This document shows, piece after piece, positions 44,181 to 51,416 of a DNA stretch of 64,000 nucleotides (position 1 is its first letter; each line of letters starts with the position of its first letter). This DNA is from Alteribacillus bidgolensis (GTDB taxonomy: Bacteria > Bacillota > Bacilli > Bacillales > Marinococcaceae): positions 744,001-808,000 of the forward strand of contig NZ_KZ614149.1 in NCBI RefSeq assembly GCF_002886255.1, in the 5' to 3' direction. The notes below the pieces were generated by a model. The model worked only from the letters and a program-made list of their open reading frames with translations. It was not told where the DNA came from and made no database searches. A program made the position numbers and the translations under genes.

Positions 44181-44936
44181 TTATGAAGTAAAGGGGACAT
44201 CTAAATGATCTATAGTAATTGCTGCTTTTTGATAAATACTTTTTATTTCTTGATTTTCATTACATTTAGAAGAAACCTGTTTATCATTGGGAGGGGGGAT
44301 GACCGGAATTTGACCTATTAAGCTGGTATTTAATAAAGCAGCTAATTTTTCCCCGCCGCCATTTCCAAAAAGATGAAATGTTTCACTAGATCCTTGCGGT
44401 GAAAAATAAGACATATTCTCTATAACTCCGAGGATGCGTTTGCCTGATTTTTTTGCCATGGTCCCCGCTCTTTCGGCAACGTGCACAGCCGTTGGGTGCG
44501 GCGTTGTTACAATAATCTCTTTGCAATCCGGCAGTTTCTGGTGCATATCGAGAGCAACGTCTCCAGTACCTGGCGGAAGGTCTAAAATTGTATAATCCAA
44601 TTCTCCCCAGATCACATCATTAAAAAAGTGATCAAGCATTTTGCCAAGCATCGGACCGCGCCAAACGACAGGGGCGTTTTCTTTTACAAGAAAGCCCATG
44701 GACATAACTTTTATGTTATCAAATCCAACAGGTATAATTTTATTGTTGACTGTCTTTGGATTTGAAGAAAGATCAAGCATTTTTGGAATGCTGAAACCGT
44801 AAATATCGAGATCAATTAGAGCCACCTTTTTCCCCATATCTGCAAGCGCTAACGCAAGGTTAATGGATATAGTTGATTTTCCAACTCCTCCTTTACCGCT
44901 TGTCACTGCCAACACATTGCCGCTTAACAATAGCAT
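44181..44936 (-). CDS. Mrp/NBP35-type P-loop ATPase (Fe-S carrier-like)
   Basis: A 251-residue cytosolic ATPase. The deviant Walker A SGKGGVGKST lies at residues 13-22, followed by DLDIYGFSIP and LDLPPGTGDVAL; MSMGF and VENMSYF are Mrp/ApbC markers. The N-terminal DUF59 domain of SalA/Mrp is absent, and the usual CPxC pair near the C-terminus (after NMSYF) is replaced by SPQGS, so cluster binding may differ. I chose the ATG at 44936 (AAAGGAG upstream). Its promoter carries a perfect Fnr box (44988-45003), so it should be induced without oxygen, consistent with loading Fe-S clusters into the respiratory enzymes nearby. Confidence 0.88.
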   Translation of the reverse strand: MLLLSGNVLAVTSGKGGVGKSTISINLALALADMGKKVALIDLDIYGFSIPKMLDLSSNPKTVNNKIIPVGFDNIKVMSMGFLVKENAPVVWRGPMLGKMLDHFFNDVIWGELDYTILDLPPGTGDVALDMHQKLPDCKEIIVTTPHPTAVHVAERAGTMAKKSGKRILGVIENMSYFSPQGSSETFHLFGNGGGEKLAALLNTSLIGQIPVIPPPNDKQVSSKCNENQEIKSIYQKAAITIDHLDVPFTS

Positions 44937-44960
44937 CACGCTCCTTTTTAATCTGTACTC

Positions 44961-45003
44961 AGTGTAATAGATGTGAAGGCCCATGGCTGTGATGAAAATC
45001 ACA
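44961..45003 (-). promoter_or_regulatory. Fnr-dependent promoter of the Mrp-like gene
   Basis: The Fnr box TGTGATGAAAATCACA (44988-45003) is a perfect TGTGA-N6-TCACA. The -10 hexamer on the minus strand is TACACT (44961-44966). The two centres are 32.0 bp apart, which places the box at about -41.5, the class II activation position. No -35 hexamer is needed. Confidence 0.85.
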
Positions 45004-45058
45004 TTAAAAGAGAATGAAAAAAACTCCTGCTTTAAAACAGGAGCTGCAACTACAATCA

Positions 45059-45784
45059 TTACATTCTGCAGACAGCCAGGGGACATTCTTCACAATGACA
45101 AACGGATTTTAAGTATTGTAAATCATGTATAACAATATAACCTTGGTGCTGTGAAATAACAGCTTTTTTCTTTAAATCTGACAGCATCCGGTTAACGCTT
45201 TCTCTTGTTGAGCCGATATATTCTCCTAATTCTCCATTTTTCATTTTCCTGGTTATCGTAATAGTATTTGCTCTTTTTATACCGTAAGAATTGGACAATC
45301 GAATCAACGTAGAAGCAAGGGCGCCTGCTTTACCGTAAAATGTTAAATCGCGCATTTTTGATTTCGTTATCTGTCCCATAAGCGTTGTCCATTTCATAAA
45401 TTCAATGGCTAAACTGCCGTGCTGCCACAACAGCACTTCAAGGTCTTTTTGCTGTATAAAACCTATTTCACTATCTTTTAAGATAAAAGCATTATAGGTA
45501 TAAGAAAGTGTATCAAAACCGCTGATATCTCCTATTAAATCGCCTTCTCCATACAATCCGAAGATATATTCCTTTCCATCCGCTGTCGTTTTTGTTAGTT
45601 TTACTACCCCTTTTTTTACGTAAAATAGTTTGTTCGCCGCATCGTCTTCCATAAATAAAAAACTGCCGGTGTTTAATGTGTGGGTATACATTATTTCTTT
45701 AATTTTTTCAAAGTTCTCCTCAGTAAATGAGGAAGTGTTTTGGAAATTATTTATTTCTTTATTTAAAAGGGCTTGATTTCCCAT
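45059..45784 (-). CDS. fnr: Fnr, oxygen-sensing Crp-family regulator (copy 1)
   Basis: A 241-residue Crp/Fnr protein. The cyclic-nucleotide-like sensor fold (about 25-140) is followed by a helix-turn-helix with recognition segment IGSTRESVNRMLSDL (about 190-204). The extreme C-terminus has CHCEECPLAVC, the cysteine cluster that binds a [4Fe-4S] centre in B. subtilis Fnr (E. coli Fnr has it at the N-terminus). It should activate anaerobic genes. The ATG at 45784 is preferred because AGGAGG is seven bases upstream. It has an Fnr box at its own promoter, implying autoregulation, as in B. subtilis. Confidence 0.93.
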   Translation of the reverse strand: MGNQALLNKEINNFQNTSSFTEENFEKIKEIMYTHTLNTGSFLFMEDDAANKLFYVKKGVVKLTKTTADGKEYIFGLYGEGDLIGDISGFDTLSYTYNAFILKDSEIGFIQQKDLEVLLWQHGSLAIEFMKWTTLMGQITKSKMRDLTFYGKAGALASTLIRLSNSYGIKRANTITITRKMKNGELGEYIGSTRESVNRMLSDLKKKAVISQHQGYIVIHDLQYLKSVCHCEECPLAVCRM

Positions 45785-45816
45785 TATCATTCCTCCTGAA
45801 CAAATTCTGTAGTTTG

Positions 45817-45859
45817 ATCATACAAGAGAGAAACATTTTAGAAAGTGAGAAAACTCACA
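45817..45859 (-). promoter_or_regulatory. Fnr-dependent promoter of fnr
   Basis: The box AGTGAGAAAACTCACA (45844-45859) differs from TGTGA-N6-TCACA at one base and contains the perfect palindrome GTGAGAAAACTCAC. The minus-strand -10 is TATGAT (45817-45822), with centres 32.0 bp apart. Autoactivation is predicted. Confidence 0.82.
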
Positions 45860-45872
45860 CTGAACCCAAAAA

Positions 45873-45888
45873 TGTGATGAATGTAACA
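45873..45888 (+). promoter_or_regulatory. Second Fnr box, facing the MobA-like gene
   Basis: TGTGATGAATGTAACA matches TGTGA-N6-TCACA except one base. It lies upstream of the plus-strand gene at 45934. A -10 at the 32-bp distance would be the weak TTTAAA (45910-45915), which would make the 5' leader cut into the Shine-Dalgarno, so the arrangement is less certain than at the other sites. It may also affect fnr. Confidence 0.55.
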
Positions 45889-45933
45889 GAATGAACACAT
45901 TTCATATTTTTTAAACAAGGAGAAGGTATAGAT

Positions 45934-46452
45934 ATGAGTCTAACAGGAGTCATTTTAGAAAATAACTTTAAAAACACTGTTCTATCAGAGAAATTGAGCT
46001 CAGTACAAAGACAGGCCGAAAAAATGAAAAAAATATGCACGGAAGTCATTTTTGTCACGAACACCCCGCATCATTATCTTCCTGTATTAGGAAGCTCCAT
46101 TCGGATAATTACCGAATACTATCAACGCTATCATCCGTTTTGCGGCATGCACGCTTCTTTTTCGTTAGCGAAAAATGAAAGGATGTGGGTTGTATTAACG
46201 AATTCCAGCCTTTCCTCTGATATAGCTCGTATCTTAAATGAATATGATGTTTCAAAAAACCTGGATGCTGTTTTGCCAGAACGGGACGGGGAAGTTCAAC
46301 CTTTCTATGGCATTTATCATTGTCGATGTGCTGAAGTGTTAGAAACATTAATCAAGAATGAAATATATAAGGCTGAATTCTTTTTAGACAGCATTAATTG
46401 GGTGAAATATCACGAAGGAAAACCTCAGACAATAACTTATAAAAAAGTTTGA
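45934..46452 (+). CDS. Degenerate MobA-like protein lacking catalytic motifs
   Basis: A 172-residue protein that aligns by eye with the MobA at 17841. DAVLPERDGEVQPFYGIYHC followed by RCAEVLETLIKNE matches MobA's DAFVPVTGSKLQPLHGMYHR and RCLPIIEEM. The nucleotide loop LAGGxSSRxGxxK is replaced by LENNFKNTVLSEK, and the metal-binding LPADTP by LTNSSL. It therefore should not transfer GMP. It is transcribed divergently from fnr behind AAGGAGAAGG and sits 100 bases before the molybdoenzyme operon. A cofactor-delivery chaperone role is a reasonable guess; no family name is known to me. Confidence 0.75.
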   Translation: MSLTGVILENNFKNTVLSEKLSSVQRQAEKMKKICTEVIFVTNTPHHYLPVLGSSIRIITEYYQRYHPFCGMHASFSLAKNERMWVVLTNSSLSSDIARILNEYDVSKNLDAVLPERDGEVQPFYGIYHCRCAEVLETLIKNEIYKAEFFLDSINWVKYHEGKPQTITYKKV

Positions 46453-46468
46453 AGATTTAATATACAGA

Positions 46469-46511
46469 TGTGAAAAATATCACAGTTATGATTACAAATC
46501 CTCCCTACAAT
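46469..46511 (+). promoter_or_regulatory. Fnr-dependent promoter of the molybdoenzyme operon
   Basis: A perfect Fnr box TGTGAAAAATATCACA (46469-46484) and -10 TACAAT (46506-46511) with centres 32.0 bp apart. The predicted transcript starts near 46518, 40 bases before the first gene of the operon. Confidence 0.9.
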
Positions 46512-46557
46512 GAATGTACTTCACAAATTCAGAAATGAATTCAAAAGGAGTGGCAGA

Positions 46558-47700
46558 ATGAAACAACTAGAAAAAACCTTCTATTCCAAGACAAGTATGT
46601 ATTCTTTTGTAGTGGTCATGGTATTGATTCTCTCGATGTGGATTGGAACAGAACAATTTGCCCACATTGATATGATGCTGTTTGGCTACATTATTTCTTC
46701 TTTTGTATTTGCTATTGGAATGACAGTCAGGTTGTGTTCATGGTTGATTAGGCCTGCTACACGTCAAATGATCAAAAGAAGTTTGGCTAACCTAAAGCAG
46801 CGTAAAAGGGTAAAACGAAATGTTTTTTCTATTTTGAAAACAGCGATGGAAAATATCTTTTTACAAAAATTTATTTTTAAACGCGGAATCTACCGGGGGA
46901 TTATGCATTGGTTGATTGCCTGGGGATGTATTGGTTCTTTTGCGATTACATTTGGTTTAGTTTTTGGCTGGATGCATTTTAAATTAGTAGACCCTGAAAC
47001 GTATCAAATTATTGTGATGGGGATTCCTACGATCAGCATGTCCGCCCACGGAATGTTTGCTGAATTAGTTTATAACGGGTTGAACATAACAGCACTGATG
47101 GTATTAATCGGAGTCACGATGGCGCTGATCCGCCGTTCAGTCAATAAAAATGTCAAAGCGATGCAGCGTACAGAATTTGATTTATTTCCTCTCTATATAT
47201 TGCTTGCTGTAACTGTCACAGGTCTAGTGTTAACTCTATCCTACGCTTTTTTAGAAGGCTGGATGCATCCTCATTTATCTTTAATACATCAAGTTACCGT
47301 CGTTATTTTTCTCGTTTATTTTCCTTTTGGGAAGTTATTTCATCTTCCGGTTCGTCCCCTTGCGACTGCGGTACCAATGAATTACCAGGAGACAACGAGA
47401 GTAGACAAGAGAGCATGCCGAAGCTGTCAATCTCCATACAGCAGTGATGACCAAATAGCGGATGTGAAGAGTATTCTCGGCGTGCAAAGCTTTGACCTTC
47501 AGCTTGCTGACGGTTCTTTCCTTGCCGATTATTGTCCTGCCTGCAGGCGGAAAATGCGAGTGATGAAACAATTAAACATAGAAACAGAATTAGAACAGCC
47601 TTATGCACCAATCCAAACAATAAATGATGTTCAAATACCAGGATTTGGAAGAAAAAGAGCGGCAGCTTATTATGAAAGAGAGGAGAAGGCAAATGACTGA
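46558..47700 (+). CDS. NarI-like membrane cytochrome b subunit with C-terminal CxxC pairs
   Basis: A 380-residue membrane protein with about six helices. Helix pairs carry candidate heme-ligand histidines: GIMHWLIAWG, MSAHGMFAEL, and the late HQVTVVIFLVYFPFGKLFHLP, a pattern shared with NarI/HdrE/DsrM-type quinol-linked cytochromes. A cytosolic C-terminal tail of about 110 residues contains RACRSCQSPY and YCPACRRKM, two CxxC pairs that could bind zinc or iron. I chose the ATG at 46558 (AAAGGAG upstream), because the longer frame starts inside the -10. It overlaps the molybdoenzyme gene. It is likely the quinol oxidase and membrane anchor of the complex. Confidence 0.82.
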   Translation: MKQLEKTFYSKTSMYSFVVVMVLILSMWIGTEQFAHIDMMLFGYIISSFVFAIGMTVRLCSWLIRPATRQMIKRSLANLKQRKRVKRNVFSILKTAMENIFLQKFIFKRGIYRGIMHWLIAWGCIGSFAITFGLVFGWMHFKLVDPETYQIIVMGIPTISMSAHGMFAELVYNGLNITALMVLIGVTMALIRRSVNKNVKAMQRTEFDLFPLYILLAVTVTGLVLTLSYAFLEGWMHPHLSLIHQVTVVIFLVYFPFGKLFHLPVRPLATAVPMNYQETTRVDKRACRSCQSPYSSDDQIADVKSILGVQSFDLQLADGSFLADYCPACRRKMRVMKQLNIETELEQPYAPIQTINDVQIPGFGRKRAAAYYEREEKAND

Positions 47701-49831
47701 TTTTATGGCAAAGCCAGGGGTAAAAAACCTTCATAAAGAAGGAGAAAAGTTAATTACAACGCATTGCAGCTACTGCGGTATGCAATGCGGTATGCATATA
47801 AGAGTCTCTGAAAAAACAGGAAAGGTCCTAGGGGTAGAACCAAGGTATGATTGGCCGGTCACCAATGGGAAACTTTGTCCAAAAGGGGTAACAGCTTACC
47901 AGCAAATTGATCATAAAGACCGGATTAAACGGCCTTTAATCAAGAGAAACACAACGTTCGTAGAAAGCAGCTGGGACGAGGCTTTAGATTTGATTGCAGA
48001 TAAATTCAGCGAACTACAAAAGAAATATGGGAAAGATACGTTATCGGTGTTTGGAGGCGTATCCATGACAAATGAAAAATGCTACCTGGTCGGTAAATAT
48101 GCTAGAGCAGCGCTTGGAACCAGATTTATAGATTATAACGGTCGTTTTTGCATGAGTTCGGCTGCCGGGGGTTTTTTGAGCACATTCGGGATTGATCGAG
48201 GATCCACGCTACCTTGGACAGAGTTAGAGCATAGTGACTGTTTTTTAATCGCCGGTTCAAATACAGCTGAATGTCATCCTACCAGCATTCAATGGTTTTG
48301 GAAAGCAAGAGACAAAGGCGCGAAAATGATTGTGGTAGATCCGCGGGAAACACCAACCGCTAGAATTGCAGATGTTCACTTAGATTTAAAGCCGGGTACA
48401 GATTCAGCACTAGCAAATGGGCTTTTGCACCTTTTAATAAAAGAAGACTACGTGGATGAAAGGTATGTGATGGAACGCTGCAATAATTATAAAGAGCTTA
48501 AAGCTTCTGTTGATCCTTTCACTCCTGTAGTGACGTCTGAAATAACCGGAGTAAGCGAAGAGAAAATAATCCAGGCTGCTCACATGTACGGAAAGTCTCC
48601 TCGTTCTGTCGTTATGTTTGCAAGAGGCGTTGAACAGCAATCTAAAGGAGTAGATAACGTTACGTTATACACGGCGCTGGCACTTGTTCGCGGACAGGTA
48701 GGAAACTTTGCATCAGGTGTGGCAACGTTTACTGGTCAAGGCAATGGGCAAGGCGGCAGAGAACATGGACAAAAATCAGATTTACTGCCGGGTTATCGTA
48801 AATTAACAGACCCGGATGCAGTTAAGTACATTTCAAAGGTATGGGGGATTGAGCCAGAAGAAATGCCAAAACCAGGTGTTTCTGCTTTTGAAATGTTTGA
48901 TGAAATTCAAGCAGGTAATATACGAGCCATGCATGTCATTTGCAGCAACCCAGCTGTTTCTGCCCCAAATACAGAATATGTTTGGGATTCCTTTAAGAAG
49001 CTGGACTTTTTGGTCGTAAATGATTTCTTTCTTTCGGAAACAGCAGAGTTTGCAGATGTCGTTTTACCGGCTGCCAGCTGGGCAGAAGATGAAGGAACTA
49101 CGACGAATTTAGAAGGGAGGGTTATTCATATACGCAAAGTGTCAGAACCTCTCTATGAATCAAAACCAGACTGGGTCATTTTAAGTGAAATAGCAAAACG
49201 AATGGGGAAAGGAAAACATTTTCCTTATGAAAATTCAAGAGAAATATTTGAAGAATTACGTCTAGCCGCAAAGGGAGGAAACGCTGATTACTATGGAATT
49301 ACTTATGATCGGATAGACCAGGAGGACGGAGTGTTTTGGCCATGTCCCTCTGAAGACCATCCGGGCACACCGACGATGTTTAAAGAAACGTTCAGTACTC
49401 TGGACGGAAAAGCGAACCTGCCTGCTGTGACGTGGGAAAAAGCAGGGGAAATACCTAGCGAGGAGTTTCCTCATATTCTCACCACTGGGCGCGTTGTCTT
49501 TCATTATTTATCAGGTAATCAAACAAGAAGAATTAATTTTCTAATGGAACAGTGTCCATTGCCATACGCTGAAATACATCCGGAGCTTGCCAGTCAGTAT
49601 AATGTGCAAAATGGAGAAACCATCAAGCTTACAACCCCTAGAAATACGATGGATTTAGAGGTGAAACTTACAAAGGCGATTCGAAAAGATACGATCTTTG
49701 TACCGTATCATTGGGGAAAAAAATTAGCCGTTAATCAGCTTACGAATCCATGTTTAGATCCTATATCAAGAATGCCTGAATTTAAAGTGTGTGCGGTGAA
49801 AATGGAAAAATTAAAACGGGGAGAGGGGTAA
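47693..49831 (+). CDS. NasC-type molybdopterin oxidoreductase, probable nitrate reductase catalytic subunit
   Basis: A 712-residue MGD-dependent enzyme. The N-terminal [4Fe-4S] motif is C25-x2-C28-x3-C32 and C62 (HCSYCGMQCG ... LCPKG). The Mo-ligand cysteine is C153 in YNGRFCMSSAAGG, as in Nap/Nas enzymes. NTAECHPTS, TGQGNGQGGREHGQK and the C-terminal FVPYHWGKK follow. Motif order and length (B. subtilis NasC about 710) match the assimilatory nitrate reductase NasC, not NarG. No Tat signal, so it is cytoplasmic. The ATG at 47693 follows AGAGAGGAGAAGG. Operon context (cytochrome b, ferredoxin, Rieske, NarK, Fnr) points to respiration rather than assimilation. Nitrate as substrate is inferred. 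Confidence 0.88.
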   Translation: MTDFMAKPGVKNLHKEGEKLITTHCSYCGMQCGMHIRVSEKTGKVLGVEPRYDWPVTNGKLCPKGVTAYQQIDHKDRIKRPLIKRNTTFVESSWDEALDLIADKFSELQKKYGKDTLSVFGGVSMTNEKCYLVGKYARAALGTRFIDYNGRFCMSSAAGGFLSTFGIDRGSTLPWTELEHSDCFLIAGSNTAECHPTSIQWFWKARDKGAKMIVVDPRETPTARIADVHLDLKPGTDSALANGLLHLLIKEDYVDERYVMERCNNYKELKASVDPFTPVVTSEITGVSEEKIIQAAHMYGKSPRSVVMFARGVEQQSKGVDNVTLYTALALVRGQVGNFASGVATFTGQGNGQGGREHGQKSDLLPGYRKLTDPDAVKYISKVWGIEPEEMPKPGVSAFEMFDEIQAGNIRAMHVICSNPAVSAPNTEYVWDSFKKLDFLVVNDFFLSETAEFADVVLPAASWAEDEGTTTNLEGRVIHIRKVSEPLYESKPDWVILSEIAKRMGKGKHFPYENSREIFEELRLAAKGGNADYYGITYDRIDQEDGVFWPCPSEDHPGTPTMFKETFSTLDGKANLPAVTWEKAGEIPSEEFPHILTTGRVVFHYLSGNQTRRINFLMEQCPLPYAEIHPELASQYNVQNGETIKLTTPRNTMDLEVKLTKAIRKDTIFVPYHWGKKLAVNQLTNPCLDPISRMPEFKVCAVKMEKLKRGEG

Positions 49832-49832
49832 T

Positions 49833-50378
49833 ATGAATAAAATCATGTATCTTGAATTTGAACGTTGTATTGGCTGCCGTGCATGTCAAGCGGCTTGCCG
49901 TGAATGCGGAGGACATGATGCAAAAGAGCGAAATTATGTAGAATACGTGGATTTTATGGAGAGCAGGCAAACGTATCCCATGTTGTGCATGCAGTGTAAA
50001 GACCCAGCATGTGCTAGAGTCTGTCCCGCTAATGCAATACAGATAACAGAAGACGGAGTCGTGTTATCTGCAATGGAAGAGAAATGCATCGGCTGTCGAA
50101 ATTGCACCTTTGGCTGTCCCTTTGGCATACCGAAATTCGATTTTGAGGAAAACAAAATGTACAAATGCGATATGTGTTACGACCGCTCCCAATACGATAT
50201 TGCACCGATGTGTGCATCAGTATGTCCAAGTGATGCGATTCGCTTTATTGATTTTGATGAAATGCAAGCTCTTCGCAGACGCCGCACACAAATGAATTTA
50301 GTAGAAGGAAAAAAACCAACAGAACAGGATAAATGGGAATACGTACCTGAATTTTTTGGTGTATATACCGGCCAATAA
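49833..50378 (+). CDS. Four-cluster ferredoxin subunit (DmsB/NrfC/PsrB type)
   Basis: A 181-residue electron-transfer protein with 16 cysteines in four [4Fe-4S] motifs: CIGCRACQAAC (about residue 13), CMQCKDPACARVCP (about 53), CIGCRNCTFGCP (about 86) and CDMCYDRSQYDIAPMCASVC (about 111). This is the usual wire between a molybdoenzyme and its membrane partner. No Tat signal is seen, consistent with a cytoplasmic complex. It starts one base after the molybdoenzyme stop, behind GAGAGGGG. Confidence 0.93.
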   Translation: MNKIMYLEFERCIGCRACQAACRECGGHDAKERNYVEYVDFMESRQTYPMLCMQCKDPACARVCPANAIQITEDGVVLSAMEEKCIGCRNCTFGCPFGIPKFDFEENKMYKCDMCYDRSQYDIAPMCASVCPSDAIRFIDFDEMQALRRRRTQMNLVEGKKPTEQDKWEYVPEFFGVYTGQ

Positions 50379-50397
50379 GAACGGGGGACATCTTTTT

Positions 50398-50931
50398 ATG
50401 AATGATAAAAAGTATACAAAACGAAATCAGTCTAATAGCAATAGTGATATGGTAAATTTGGTGAACAATCTTGATCAAAAAACAGATTTGAAATATAATC
50501 GGCGAGCTTTTTTAAAAACGGCTGCAGGCGCTTCAGTTGCATTAGGAGTTGCTACACTGCCGTTATCTGTACGCACGCTCGTTGGGGCTTTTGAAGATGA
50601 TTCAGACCATGTGGAAATAGTGAAACTCTCTGAACTTCCAAAAGGATCTTCTGTAAAATTTAATTATCCGACAGAGGAAGATTCAGCCTTGCTTGTACAC
50701 ACGAAATCAGGCGAGTTAAAAGCATATAATAACGCATGTACCCATTTAATGTGTCCTGTGTTTTATGAAGAAAAAGAAGAAGTGCTGCTTTGTCCCTGTC
50801 ACAAAGGATATTTTGATCTTAATAATGGTCAGCCAATTGCAGGACCGCCGCAGCGTGAACTTCCTTTGATTGAAGTGGAAGTAATCAATGGGGTTGTATA
50901 TGCCGTTGATAGGAAGTATCGCCATGGGTAA
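50398..50931 (+). CDS. Tat-exported Rieske [2Fe-2S] protein
   Basis: A 177-residue Rieske protein. After an unstructured N-terminus of about 33 residues comes a twin-arginine motif, NRRAFLKTAAG, and a hydrophobic anchor (about 45-66). The Rieske ligands are CTHLMC (about 122-127) and CPCHKGYF (about 142-149). It should sit on the outer face of the membrane, attached by its uncleaved or cleaved signal helix. Together with the NarI-like cytochrome it suggests bc1-like quinol oxidation. The ATG at 50398 follows CGGGGGAC; the longer frame runs through the upstream gene and is rejected. Confidence 0.9.
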   Translation: MNDKKYTKRNQSNSNSDMVNLVNNLDQKTDLKYNRRAFLKTAAGASVALGVATLPLSVRTLVGAFEDDSDHVEIVKLSELPKGSSVKFNYPTEEDSALLVHTKSGELKAYNNACTHLMCPVFYEEKEEVLLCPCHKGYFDLNNGQPIAGPPQRELPLIEVEVINGVVYAVDRKYRHG

Positions 50932-51124
50932 AAAAATATGCTGGATCATCATATTTATCACGTTAGCGATGAACGTAGTAATGCTTCAGTTTACGGTACA
51001 CTCGTATTTAGGGAGAGAGTCAAACCAGGTTTATGTTTATAGCGGAGTTGCTGTAATTTCAGGGATGAGTACAGTGATCACTTATCTGATTTGGAGAAAG
51101 AAAGAATATAACGAAAATGCGTAA
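50924..51124 (+). CDS. Small two-helix membrane protein of the molybdoenzyme operon
   Basis: A 66-residue protein overlapping the Rieske gene end by eight bases. It has two hydrophobic helices (about 4-27 and 37-57) joined by a short polar loop, and a charged tail (WRKKEYNENA). It is last in the operon, just before a strong terminator. It may be an assembly factor or small subunit of the membrane complex. No family is recognised. Confidence 0.75.
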   Translation: MGKKICWIIIFITLAMNVVMLQFTVHSYLGRESNQVYVYSGVAVISGMSTVITYLIWRKKEYNENA

Positions 51125-51142
51125 AAGCTATTTTAAACGGTA

Positions 51143-51188
51143 AAGCCCGTTTCTTTTAATGTTGTTTATAAAAGAAACGGGCTTTTTT
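51143..51188 (+). terminator. Strong terminator of the molybdoenzyme operon
   Basis: AAGCCCGTTTCTTTTA pairs perfectly with TAAAAGAAACGGGCTT around a 10-base loop and is followed by T6. Confidence 0.93.
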
Positions 51189-51333
51189 GTATTTTCAGTA
51201 CACAACTAAAAGGAAGCATACTACTGCATGCAACGACAGTTGTACACAGCCTCTATATTACGTCTTACTTTTTTAGGCGGTTCCTTTTAAAGGGCGATAA
51301 GCCTAATAAATAAACAGTGACGAGGAAGGTAAC

Positions 51334-51376
51334 TGTGATGAATCTAACAGGCAGGAAGACTATATTTTCCTATACT
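51334..51376 (+). promoter_or_regulatory. Fnr-dependent promoter of narK
   Basis: The box TGTGATGAATCTAACA (51334-51349) has one mismatch to TGTGA-N6-TCACA. The -10 is TATACT (51371-51376), with centres 32.0 bp apart. The transcript should start near 51383. Confidence 0.85.
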
Positions 51377-51416
51377 AAAAACATCAATTCAGTATAAAAG
51401 AAAAGGCGGGGTTACG

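Noticed and set aside
47624..47692. Longer start of the molybdoenzyme at 47624
   Set aside because: It would read 23 codons inside the cytochrome b gene without a ribosome site; the ATG at 47693 has a good one.
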